From positions 1 to 64,000 of the forward strand of contig JAQBOV010000004.1 in NCBI GenBank assembly GCA_028287895.1: a stretch of DNA of 64,000 bases. Reading direction: 5' to 3'. The stretch is from Mucilaginibacter sp. (GTDB lineage: Bacteria; Bacteroidota; Bacteroidia; Sphingobacteriales; Sphingobacteriaceae). The position numbers and the translations under genes are program-made. This document shows, piece after piece, positions 53,393 to 62,900 of this stretch (position 1 is the stretch's first letter; each line of letters starts with the position of its first letter). The notes beneath the pieces were generated by a model, which was not told where the DNA came from, made no database searches, and saw only the letters and a list, made by a program, of their open reading frames with translations.

Positions 53393-53730
53393 ATGGAAGT
53401 ATTGACATTTGATCAACTGCCTAAAGCGGTAAGTGAGTTGTTAGAAAAGGTATCCAAAATTGAGGATATACGGATATACTAAGTCACGAGAATAATAACC
53501 CTGAAGATGCAGGCAGCTTATTTTCAATTCAACAGGCTGCAGCATTTTTAAACCTATCAATTTCTACAATTTATGGCAAAGTGTGCAGGCGGGAAATTCC
53601 CGTAAGCAAGCAAGGCAAAAGGCTTTATTTTAATAAAAGTGAATTGCTGGATTGGATAAAAGCCGGAAGAAAGAAGACGTTGGCTGAAATACAAGAAAGC
53701 ATTAGACTATTACCAAAGAAAAAAAGTTAA
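53393..53730 (+). pseudogene. excisionase-type helix-turn-helix gene broken by a frameshift
   Basis: From ATG 53393 the first frame reads MEVLTFDQLPKAVSELLEKV, then SKIED, and stops at 53480-53482. A second frame continues to a stop at 53728: SHENNNPEDAGSLFSIQQAA, then AFLNLSISTIYGKVCRREIP, VSKQGKRLYFNKSELLDWIK, AGRKKTLAEIQ. This is a MerR/excisionase-like HTH protein common on Bacteroidota mobile elements (typical length about 110). The frame is lost through a tandem duplication of GGATATAC at 53464-53479; removing one copy restores KIEDILSHENN. A -7 box TAATTTTG (53358-53365) precedes the gene. It is probably the control gene of a decayed mobile element. Confidence 0.85.
53464..53479. repeat. 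8-bp tandem duplication GGATATAC x2
   Basis: GGATATAC at 53464-53471 is repeated exactly at 53472-53479. Eight bases are not a multiple of three, so the copy causes the frameshift in the HTH gene. Confidence 0.95.
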
Positions 53731-54046
53731 CGCTTATTCTATGCTGATCTTAACAGGTAAATTTCTATTTCTTGCATTTTGGACGGGACTCGAAGCATTT
53801 CGATATAGCGTTAAATAACAGATGTTTATAAAATCTAAAAACTATTAGTCACCGATTAAGACACCGGATAACTTGAGGTAATTTGAGTTGTTTTAAAGAA
53901 CTTTTGACAGATCAAATTTACAAAAAAAGGAACTGAACTTGAACTGTTTTTAACATTATTATTGTAGTAATGATGAATAGCAATGTTAATTTGTTTGACA
54001 AATGCAATTTGAATGGTACGGAAGCGTAGGCAATGCGATTATAGAA

Positions 54047-54400
54047 TCATGTAGATATGTAACGTGGCAGGTATGTACTGGCAACTTGTACCCATATACC
54101 ATTCGAGGCCGGATATTCATCGAAATTGGTGGTGTGCGGTTGAACTACAACATTCCCATCTCTATTGGTATAAGTGGCAATGCCTCCGTTGTAGCCTCCT
54201 AGAATCACAATATTTCCATTGCCGTCAATATAATCCGTAGTGGTCATCAGCCTAAGCACGCCTCCCATATTGTCATATTGCTGCTTCCTGATCATATTGC
54301 TTAAAAAGACACGAGAAGCCTTTACACTCTTGTCCGGCTCCTCATTCTCGCGCCAGTTCCGGGGAGTTGAGTACATCCTATCAAAACAGCCATCTGACAA
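54047..54400 (-). CDS. hypothetical protein, possibly a gene fragment
   Basis: A frame of 117 residues starting at 54400 has protein-like composition: MYSTPRNWRENEEPDKSVKA, then MGGVLRLMTTTDYIDGNG, NIVILGGYNGGIATYTNRDG, ending PASNGIWVQVASTYLPRYIST. I do not recognise the family. No signal peptide or membrane segment is evident. It lies in the accessory stretch between the broken HTH gene and the ABC permease, on the opposite strand to both. It could be a real small gene or the end of a longer lost one. Confidence 0.4.
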   Translation of the reverse strand: MSDGCFDRMYSTPRNWRENEEPDKSVKASRVFLSNMIRKQQYDNMGGVLRLMTTTDYIDGNGNIVILGGYNGGIATYTNRDGNVVVQPHTTNFDEYPASNGIWVQVASTYLPRYIST

Positions 54401-54529
54401 GTATTAGTAATTGATTGGTTGCAGTGCATCTTTTTTAAGCACATTAATTAATTTTTAATCTGATCTATTTTTAATAAGCATGATAATTAAAGAGTTTAGA
54501 AATTTTTTACTTTCTTATCAGAAATCTGG

Positions 54530-54572
54530 TGTACTAAAGCGAACACCTGTTGTTCATTTTCGATACAGTACA
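54530..54572. promoter_or_regulatory. dyad element upstream of the ABC permease
   Basis: TGTACT (54530-54535) and AGTACA (54567-54572) form an outer dyad. GAACA and TGTTC (54541-54545, 54551-54555) form an inner dyad, off-centre by 3 nt. It lies about 110-150 bp before the permease start and could bind a response regulator. It is inferred from symmetry only. Confidence 0.4.
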
Positions 54573-54681
54573 TACTATTACGTCTTTTTAGCATTTTAAT
54601 AACCAACTATTACAAATCAGGCACAATATTTATATATAGTTAGCATATTTATGCAGTTTATAACTAAACCTCACACATGTC

Positions 54682-57045
54682 ATGATAAAGAATTATGTTA
54701 AAACAGCTTTTCACAGTCTCTTAAGAAACAAAGGTTTTACATTTATAAACGTTTTTGGATTGGCTTTAGGTTTGACTACTTGCCTGCTTATCGTGTTCTA
54801 TGTAGTTGATGAATTAAGTTACGACAGGTATAATGCTAATTCAGGTAGGATTTACCGTGTAAACACAGACCTTAAAACTGGCGGCGGTACCACTTTCTTT
54901 GCTATAGCCGCCGCCCCTGCTGGTGAAGTAATGGCACGGGAATTCCCGGAAGTTGAAAAATCAGCGAGGTTGACACCAGCGGTAAACTTACGTTTTAAAA
55001 AAGGAAATGAAATTATCAGAGAAGATGGGAAGGCTTTATATTGTGATCCCGGCATATTTGACATATTTACCCTGCCGATGCTTTCAGGGGATCCGAAAAC
55101 TGCATTAACTGAACCTAACTCGATAGTTATTACTGAATCTGCAGCTAAAAAATACTTTAACAATACCAACGTCGTCGGTCAAACTCTTTTTGTGGTTACC
55201 GATAGCAGTGTTCATAAAATAACGGGTGTTATAAAGGATTTACCAGCACAATCACATTTTAAGGCCGACTTTTTACTGACACTTAACAACCCTGGTAATA
55301 ACTGGATGATGTTCGTTTTTAACACTTATATTTTGCTTAAGCCAGGAGTAGATTATAAGCGCCTTGAAGCCAGGTTTGATTCTTTTGTGAGAAGGCACAT
55401 GAATTCGACTGCTTTCAACTATGACAAGTTTGCTTCAAAGGGCAATTTTATCAAGCTGAGCTTGACACCATTAACAGACATACACCTTAAATCTAACAGG
55501 CAAAGGGAACTTGGCGCTAATGGAGATTTACAATACATCTATATATTTTCGGCTATCGCTATTTTCATACTTATACTGGCCTGTGTTAATTTTATGAACC
55601 TTTCAACGGCCCGATCGGCTAACCGCGCGCGCGAGGTCGGGGTTCGTAAGGTTTTAGGCTCGCCCCGCAAATATTTGATTGCCCAATTTCTTTTCGAATC
55701 TGTTTTGATAACATTTGTTGCAACACTAATAGCGGTATTGTCGGCTTGGGCATTACTGCCGTTATTCAATCAATTGTCGGGCAAGGACTTGGTTATTACG
55801 GCGCAAATTTTTAAATGGCTATTGCCATCATTAACGATTATTATTATAGTAGTTGGGATATTAGCCGGTGCTTATCCTGCATTTTTTTTATCTGCCTTTC
55901 AGCCCATTGATGTTTTAAAGGGCAAATTATCGGCTGGCTTTAAAGGTGGCGCGCTCCGCGGTATTTTAGTTGTTTTCCAGTTCTCTATATCCATTTTTTT
56001 AATCATAGGCACACTTGTTGTTTATGGTCAGCTTACGTACATAAAAAATAAAGATTTGGGCTTTAATCGTAACGAGGTGCTTGTTATAAAAAATGCGAAC
56101 GCTTTGGATAACCCCAATATCTTGAAACAGGAAATTAAGCAATTGCCAGGAGTAATCGATGCCACATTGAGCAGTTTTTTGCCGACCGGGAGCAAGCGGG
56201 GACCGAGTCAATTTGATTCGTGGTCCGGAAAGTCATTACAGGGGGAATCCTGGACTGTTGACCAAGATTATTTGAATACGATGGGAATGAAGCTAATAGA
56301 AGGTAGAAATTTCTCAAATCAATTCTTAACAGATTCATCTGCTATGATCATAAATGAAACAGCGGCAAAAAAGCTTGGATATACCGGTAGCTCATCAGAA
56401 AAGATTAACAATCACTATTATATTATCGGCGTAGTAAAAGACTTCAATTTTTCTTCTCTAAGAGATAACGTTACACCCTTAGCAATGGTAATGGCACATG
56501 ACTACTGGATGGCATCATTAAGCATTAAAGTAAAAACCGATAATTTACCTGCTCTGATGAACCGGATAGAAAATAAATGGAAAACATTTGCACCTAACCA
56601 GCATCTTGAATACTCATTTATGGATGATGATTTTAACGCCATGTACAGCAATGAACAACGCATGGGGCGGCTTTTTGTAACGTTTACCATTTTGGCTATC
56701 ATGATTTCCTGCTTAGGCCTGTTTGGTCTTGCAGCCTATGCCGCTGAACAACGCAACCGGGAAATCGGTATTCGTAAAATATTAGGAGCAAGTGTATCCA
56801 CTATTGCTACTATGCTGTCCAAAGACTTCCTTAAACTTGTTTTGATCTCTATATTTATTGCTACACCTTTAGCTTGGTGGGTTATGCACCAATGGTTACA
56901 AGACTTTGCTTACCATCAAAATATACAATGGTGGGTTTTAATAATTACCGCTTTCGGGGCTGGCAGTATTGCATTTATTACTATAAGTTTTCAATCGATT
57001 AGCGCTGCACTGGAAAACCCTGTGGAAAGTTTACGAAGCGAGTGA
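54682..57045 (+). CDS. FtsX/MacB-type ABC transporter permease
   Basis: This 787-residue permease of the two-FtsX-domain type starts MIKNYVKTAFHSLLRNKGFTFINVFGLALGLTTCLL with the first membrane helix, then a periplasmic MacB-like core domain. An FtsX block follows (ANRAREVGVRKVLGSPRKYLIAQFLFESVLI) and a second half repeats the plan (EQRNREIGIRKILGASVSTIATMLSKDFLK). No ATP-binding gene adjoins; such permeases in Bacteroidota often lie in groups, with the ATPase elsewhere. It probably extrudes a compound or peptide or acts in envelope stress. A truncated second permease follows 93 bp later. Confidence 0.93.
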   Translation: MIKNYVKTAFHSLLRNKGFTFINVFGLALGLTTCLLIVFYVVDELSYDRYNANSGRIYRVNTDLKTGGGTTFFAIAAAPAGEVMAREFPEVEKSARLTPAVNLRFKKGNEIIREDGKALYCDPGIFDIFTLPMLSGDPKTALTEPNSIVITESAAKKYFNNTNVVGQTLFVVTDSSVHKITGVIKDLPAQSHFKADFLLTLNNPGNNWMMFVFNTYILLKPGVDYKRLEARFDSFVRRHMNSTAFNYDKFASKGNFIKLSLTPLTDIHLKSNRQRELGANGDLQYIYIFSAIAIFILILACVNFMNLSTARSANRAREVGVRKVLGSPRKYLIAQFLFESVLITFVATLIAVLSAWALLPLFNQLSGKDLVITAQIFKWLLPSLTIIIIVVGILAGAYPAFFLSAFQPIDVLKGKLSAGFKGGALRGILVVFQFSISIFLIIGTLVVYGQLTYIKNKDLGFNRNEVLVIKNANALDNPNILKQEIKQLPGVIDATLSSFLPTGSKRGPSQFDSWSGKSLQGESWTVDQDYLNTMGMKLIEGRNFSNQFLTDSSAMIINETAAKKLGYTGSSSEKINNHYYIIGVVKDFNFSSLRDNVTPLAMVMAHDYWMASLSIKVKTDNLPALMNRIENKWKTFAPNQHLEYSFMDDDFNAMYSNEQRMGRLFVTFTILAIMISCLGLFGLAAYAAEQRNREIGIRKILGASVSTIATMLSKDFLKLVLISIFIATPLAWWVMHQWLQDFAYHQNIQWWVLIITAFGAGSIAFITISFQSISAALENPVESLRSE

Positions 57046-57138
57046 TTTTGAGGTAAAAGCAAAAGGCGTATAGACGAAATGTAAAAACAGCCTTGAAAAA
57101 TAACAGCCTGTACTAATGAACAAGTGAACTAAATTACA

Positions 57139-57273
57139 ATGATCAAAAACTATTTAAAGGTAGCCTGGCGCAACTTGGTAAAGAACAAAGCACACACATT
57201 TATCAATATCGCCGGATTGTCGTATGAAGGTCGTTTAAAAAATCCGTCAAACCATTTTAGGTTGTTGATTTAA
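57139..57273 (+). pseudogene. 5' stub of a second FtsX-type ABC permease
   Basis: ATG 57139 opens MIKNYLKVAWRNLVKNKAHT, then FINIAGLS, which is the start of the same permease family as the gene upstream. The frame then loses similarity (YEGRLKNPSNHFRLLI) and stops at 57271. The remaining 95% of the gene is gone. The stub overlaps the 3' end of the histidine kinase on the other strand, so a deletion probably joined the two. Confidence 0.85.
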
Positions 57274-59753
57274 GCTAATGGCAGGGTAAACCAAAAAGTG
57301 CTGCCTTTTCCCAACTCGCTGTCCACACCGATCTGCCCGTTATGCTTTTTGATGATTTCAGCACAAATGTAAAGCCCAAGTCCTAAACCAGAACCTTGAA
57401 TACCATGGGTTTCTACTCTGTAGTAACGGTCAAATAAATGATTTAACTTATCGGACGTAATGCCAGGTCCTTTGTCGGTTATAGATACTTTGGCCATATC
57501 GTTTACCTTTTCAACATATACCCTGATAATTTTTGATTCAGGGGCATATTTAATGGCATTATTGACCAGGTTGATCATTACCTGGTCTATCCGTTCAGCA
57601 TCTGCACAAATTTGAAGTTCCTTATCACCTTCAGTAATGATGGTAAAGATGCCTTCAATCCGTATGTAATGGCAGCAATCATCAATTACTTTTGCTATTG
57701 TGAATAGTTTTTTGTTCAGTTTAAGCTGCCCTTCATTTACTTTGGTTGCATTTAACAAATCTTCAACGAGTACCGTAACTTTACCTAAACTTTTGTTTGC
57801 TTGCCCGATAAGGCTTGGCAACATGGCATGAGAAGGATTATCCTTCATCCTGTTCAAAACCTGTAGGGTAGCTTTTAACGCAGTTATTGGCGTTTTCAAT
57901 TCATGGCTGGCTATGCTGATAAAATCATCCTTCTGTTGTTGCAACAACCTCAATTCATGAATATCGGTTGCCGTACCGACCCATAACAGGGCTTTCTCTT
58001 CTTCCTTATTAATCGGCATTAAACGGCTCAGGTGCCACCGGTAAATGCCTGCTGCGCTCATAATACGAACTTGAAATTCACCACCGTCACTACTTTCCCG
58101 CATCGCTCTGAATTGATCTAATGTGAATTGTAAATCATCGGGGTGGATTATTTTCCGCCATCCCCATGTTTTGGTTTGCTCCTGGTCCAGCCCGGTATAA
58201 TCGTACCATCCCTGGTTGTAAAATGTAATTTCACCTCCAAAAGTATTTGTCCAGGCTATTTGGGGAATGGTTTCCATCATGTTACGGAACCGGTTTTCGC
58301 TTTCCGCTAAAGCTTTGGTACGGTTAACTACCCGTTCTTCCAGTTCCTGGTTTAGCAATAAAAGATCCTGGTTAATGACCCTTACCGTTTCTTCCTGCTT
58401 AATGAGCAATTCAGTTTTTTCATTCAGCTCATCATTTGCCTGCCTTAATTCGTCAGTTAACTGAGCCAGGTCTGCTGCCCGTTGTTCTTTCTCTTCATTT
58501 TGAATGACCAACTCCCTATTGGCAATGATCAGTTCTGCGGCGCGGTTCTCCTTCTCTTCGTTTTGAAAGGCCAATTCTATGTTAGCAATGAGCAATTCTG
58601 CGGCGCGATTTTCCTTTTCACCATTTTGAAAGGCGAGCTCGACGTTAGCAATCAGTAATTCTGCTGCTCGATTTTCCTTTTCACCGTTTTGAAAGGCGAG
58701 TTCGACATTGGCAATGTGTAATTCTGCTGCGCGGTTTTCTTTCTCGCTGTTTTGAAAAACAAGCTTTTTGTTGGCAATCACTAACTCTGCGGCACGATTC
58801 TCCTTTTCGCCGTTTTGAAAAGCAAGCTCTATATTGGCTACGGCCAATTCTGCTGCACGGTTTTCCTTTTCCTCGTTTTGAAAAATAAGTTCATTATTTG
58901 CAATAGCTAATTCTGCGGCACGGTTCTCTTTCTCCCCGTTTTGAAAAACCAGTTCTTTATTTGCAATCACCAACTCTGCGGCACGATTTTCTTTCTCGTT
59001 ATTTTGAAAGACCAGTTCCTTATTAGCAATGGCTAATTCTGCCGCCCGGTTTTCTTTTTCTATATTTTGAAAAGCCAGCTCTTTGTTAGCGATACCTAAT
59101 TCTGCGGCACGGTTTTTTTCTCCTACTTTTTGTAGGGCAAGTTCTACATTAGCAGTCACCAATTCTGCTGCGCGGTGTTCTTTCTCCCCGTTTTGAAAGG
59201 CAAGCTCTTTGTTAGCAATCACCAATTCAGCCGCCCGGTTCTTTTTCTCTTCACTTTGAAAAGCCAGTTCTTTATTGGCAATCACTAATTCAGCCGCACG
59301 GCTCTTTTTCTCTTCATTTTGAAAAGTCAGCTCTTTATTAGCGATGATTAATTCTGCGGCACGGTTTTTCTTCTCCCCGTTTTGAAAAGCAAGTTCCTTA
59401 TTGGCTATAACCAATTCTGCGGCACGGTTTTCTTTTTCCTTATTTTGAAAAGCAAGTTCCTTATTGGCTATAACCAATTCTGCGGCGCGGTTTTCCTTCT
59501 CCCCGTTTTGAAAGGCCAATTCAATATTAGCAAGGATGAGTTCAGCGGCACGATTTTCCTTTTCTTCGTTTTGGAAAGCGAGTTCCAGGTTAGCGATCAA
59601 TAATTCAGCAGCCCGATTTTCTTTCTCTCCGTTTTGATAGGCGAGTTCTATATTTGCAAGGATTAATTCTGCGGCCCTTTTTTCTTTCTCTTCGATTTGA
59701 AAGGCAAGTTCTTTTATTGCGATCACCAATTCATCCGACTTCTTTTTGTCCAT
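57270..59753 (-). CDS. PAS sensor histidine kinase with nineteen 21-residue coiled-coil repeats
   Basis: This 827-residue protein starts MDKKKSDELVIAIKELAFQ. Residues 26-424 are nineteen exact 21-residue units with consensus RAAELVIANKELAFQNGEKE plus N; 21 residues make three heptads, so a long parallel coiled coil is expected. A degenerate first unit (5-25) and last unit flank them. A coiled segment follows, then a PAS domain from about 488 (FRNMMETIPQIAWTNTFGGEI), HisKA with ISIASHELKTPI (His617), and HATPase with VMINLVNNAIKYAPES, DKGPGITSDKLNHLFDRYYR and GSGLGLGLYI. No membrane helix is seen, so it is probably cytosolic. It is divergent from the CheB-CheR kinase, which may be its partner. 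Confidence 0.94.
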   Translation of the reverse strand: MDKKKSDELVIAIKELAFQIEEKEKRAAELILANIELAYQNGEKENRAAELLIANLELAFQNEEKENRAAELILANIELAFQNGEKENRAAELVIANKELAFQNKEKENRAAELVIANKELAFQNGEKKNRAAELIIANKELTFQNEEKKSRAAELVIANKELAFQSEEKKNRAAELVIANKELAFQNGEKEHRAAELVTANVELALQKVGEKNRAAELGIANKELAFQNIEKENRAAELAIANKELVFQNNEKENRAAELVIANKELVFQNGEKENRAAELAIANNELIFQNEEKENRAAELAVANIELAFQNGEKENRAAELVIANKKLVFQNSEKENRAAELHIANVELAFQNGEKENRAAELLIANVELAFQNGEKENRAAELLIANIELAFQNEEKENRAAELIIANRELVIQNEEKEQRAADLAQLTDELRQANDELNEKTELLIKQEETVRVINQDLLLLNQELEERVVNRTKALAESENRFRNMMETIPQIAWTNTFGGEITFYNQGWYDYTGLDQEQTKTWGWRKIIHPDDLQFTLDQFRAMRESSDGGEFQVRIMSAAGIYRWHLSRLMPINKEEEKALLWVGTATDIHELRLLQQQKDDFISIASHELKTPITALKATLQVLNRMKDNPSHAMLPSLIGQANKSLGKVTVLVEDLLNATKVNEGQLKLNKKLFTIAKVIDDCCHYIRIEGIFTIITEGDKELQICADAERIDQVMINLVNNAIKYAPESKIIRVYVEKVNDMAKVSITDKGPGITSDKLNHLFDRYYRVETHGIQGSGLGLGLYICAEIIKKHNGQIGVDSELGKGSTFWFTLPLA
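58482..59678. repeat. nineteen 63-bp coding repeats
   Basis: The kinase gene holds 19 tandem 63-bp units without length variation (1197 bp). Some neighbours are almost identical: 59380-59431 and 59443-59494 share 52 bases with one difference, which points to recent duplication. Others differ at many synonymous sites. Confidence 0.95.
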
Positions 59754-59985
59754 ATTCAGTCTCTACAAAGTCGGTTTGTTTTAAAGGCGTGGCATTACGG
59801 TGGTTATATTACAGCCGGATTAAAAAATTGTTTCGATTATATTAAATAATGAGGTTTTTAAATTGTAGTTACAAATCGCCGGTAAAGCATCAATAAAATG
59901 CTCATTTTCAAAAATATAGTTGTAAGTTTGATTTTATTCCTCTAAGAATTTTAAAAAACTTAATTCCGCTCTTTAAAATTCTGCC

Positions 59986-62900
59986 ATGTTGAAAGCTGTC
60001 CCCCACCATATCATTGCTATCGGCGCCTCTGCGGGCGGCATGGAAGAGATCAATTCTTTTTTTGACCATACACCTTTAGATGGTGTATCGTATATCATTG
60101 TGCAACATTTATCTTCTGATTTTAAGAGCAGGATGGTTGAATTACTGGCAAAACACAGTAAGCTTAAAGTTGAACAAGCTGAAGATGGAATGACCGTTCA
60201 ATGCAACCAGGTGTACCTTATTCCAAGTGATAAGTTCATGACCATTCGGTACAATAAATTATATTTAACGGCTAAGGAAAAAATTAAAGGCCCTCATTTA
60301 ACGATCAATACGTTCTTTAATTCACTTGCGGAAGATTCCGGCAAAAAGGCAATTGGTATTATTCTGTCCGGTTTAGGTGCTGATGGTACGGAAGGCGTTA
60401 AGGCAATAAAGAAGGCAGGCGGCATGGTGATGGCCCGTGACCCGGAAACTTCGGAGTTTGGCAGCATGCCTTCCCATGCAATCGCTACCGGGATAGTAGA
60501 TTTTGTCATGGAACCTATAGCAATGCCGGACGCAATAGAAGATTATGTAAAAAATGAAGGAAATATAACTATTGATCAGGCGGATGATGAAAAGAACCTC
60601 GCAGCAATTATCGACCTGATCAAAGAACGATCGCCACTGGACTTTACAGACTATAAATTACCTACGATATTAAGAAGAACTAAAAGAAGGGCCTCCTTTG
60701 GCAATTTTACGACATTAGCAAATTATCTTGATTTTTTGAAAGTTACCCCGAAAGAGGTGGAGGCCCTGACCAAAGAATTTCTGATCAGCGTTACTTCATT
60801 TTTCAGGGACAACGAAGCGTTTGGCTTTATAAAAAGCAGCGTATTGCCCGGCATTCTCGAAAGTTTAACCCCTGAAGAGGAACTTAAAGTATGGGTAGCC
60901 GGTTGTGCAACCGGGGAAGAAGCCTATTCCATAGCCATATTGATAGCCGAGCAGTTAACAGGCAGATTAACGGATACTGTAGTGAAGATTTTTGCTACTG
61001 ATATTGACAGCGCTGCCTTGGTACATGCAGGCAAGGCCGTTTATAATAAGAGCATTTCAAAAAATGTACCTGCTGACCTGCTTGAGAAGTATTTCTTAAA
61101 AGAGGGGGACAATTACAGGGTGAAGCCAGCCATACGCAAGATGCTCATCTTTGCACAGCATGACCTGGTGAAAAATCCGCCCTATTGCAATATGCATTTG
61201 ATCAGTTGTCGCAACCTACTTATTTATATGGCACCTGTTTTGCAAAAGAAAGTCTTTGCCATGTTGCTCTTCGGGCTAAAAAAAGGCGGGTATTTATTTT
61301 TAGGTTCCAGCGAAAACCCGATGCCTATTATAAAAAATCTGGAAGTGGCCCATAAAAAATGGAAGATCTATAAGAACCTGGAAACAAAACGGGCAGTAAG
61401 CTTTGATGCCTTTTCAATGCCTGAATTTTTGGATACCAAACGCAAACCTTCCCGCTTTTCGCAGGGAGAGGCTTCTAAAAATACAAACCATTCATTGGCT
61501 GAAGCGATGCATGAAAGCCTGGCTAAAAAATTGGATTACTTTGCAGTTTGCGTTGATGAAAATAACCAGGTGGTAAAATCTTATGGGGATACTACCAAAT
61601 ATTTACTCCATAAACATTTCAGTTCAAACCTGTCAGAGCTGTTACCAAAACCGCTTGCGGTGGCTTTCAATACCTTGAGCAAAAAGGCTTTAAAAACAAA
61701 AGAAAATGTTGTTCTAAACGGAATAAAGATCAAACAGGGTCAGCTTATTGTTAAAGTAAGCCTGTCAGTAAGCCCTTTGGAGTTAAAAGGTGAAGAGAAT
61801 TTGTTACTGGTAACTTTCAGTGAAGATAGATCAGTTCCGTCCTTACAAAAAGATACCGTATATGATGAAAAGATATATCTTGATCAGTACGTTGTTAACC
61901 TGGAAGAGGAATTAAAGGAATCAAAAGACAAGCTTCATTTCTCCAATGAAAAGCTGGATGCCTCCAATGAAAATTTACAGTCCTTCAATGAAGAACTGAT
62001 CTCCGCTAATGAAGAAATGCAAAGTACCAATGAGGAAATGCAATCCGTAAATGAAGAACTCCATACCATTAATGCAGATTACCAGCTAAAAAACAAAGAG
62101 TTACTGGAAATTAATGATGACCTGAATAACTATTTCAGAAGTAATATCAACGGGCAATTATTTATTGACAATGAGCTGCGGTTAATGAAGTTTTCACCGG
62201 GTACCGTAAAGCAGATCAACTTATTGGAAACAGACATCGGCAGGCCGCTCAGCAATATTTCTACCAATATTAAATTTGAAACCATTCTTGAGGACATTAA
62301 AAAAGTGCTGGCCGAAGGATGCGTCATAACCAAAGAAATTGAAACCAATAATGGTAAATGGTACCAGATCATGACCATGCCTTACGTACAGCAGGCAGAT
62401 CATAAAAATACCGGCGCTATCATTACATTCAATGACATCACCGAGTTGAAAAAAATACAGCAGGAATTAAATGTCAGTAATAAAATGTTGGGTATAGCTA
62501 TAGACTCAGCCGCAATGGGTATGTGGTCTATAGAACTTCAAAACCGTGAATTTATTCCATCCCAGCGGCTAAAAGAAATATTTGGCTTTCATCCTCATGA
62601 GCAAATGACTTATGAAGCCGCTATTGCTCAAATTGATAGTAAATACCAAATCTTAGTGACCGATGCCGTGGAGGCTAATATTAGCCGGGGCATTAAATGT
62701 GATGTGGAGTTTCCGCTGCGGGGATTTCACGATGGAAAACTTCGTTGGGTAAGGGCCAGTGGGGACCTTTCATATGATAAGGACGATAAGCCGACCTATT
62801 TTACAGGAGTATTGCATGATACTACTGTTCACAAACACGATGAAATCCGTAAAAACGACTTTATTGCTATGGTGAGCCATGAACTTAAAACCCCCCTTAC

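Larger units (their letters stand above)
53731..54681. other. 950-bp region with one doubtful gene, otherwise no features
   Basis: The stretch 53731-54046 has no open frame of substance. It is AT-rich, with a T-arm-like GGGACTCGAAGC (about 53784-53795). The doubtful gene at 54047-54400 is listed separately. 54401-54681 holds the leader of the ABC permease with a dyad at 54530-54572. Confidence 0.5.

Noticed and set aside
53219..53416. 65-codon lysine/asparagine-rich frame on the minus strand
   Set aside because: Overlaps the promoter and start of the HTH gene and has low-complexity composition.
45712..57273. A complete integrative element or prophage
   Set aside because: No intact integrase, relaxase, replication or phage structural gene is present; only remnants are visible.
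59382..59603. Plus-strand frame with repeated KSKFLIGYNQFCG
   Set aside because: Antisense of the 63-bp repeats of the histidine kinase.
58482..59678. CRISPR-like regular spacing of repeats
   Set aside because: The 63-bp units are contiguous, coding and in frame, with no spacers and no cas genes.
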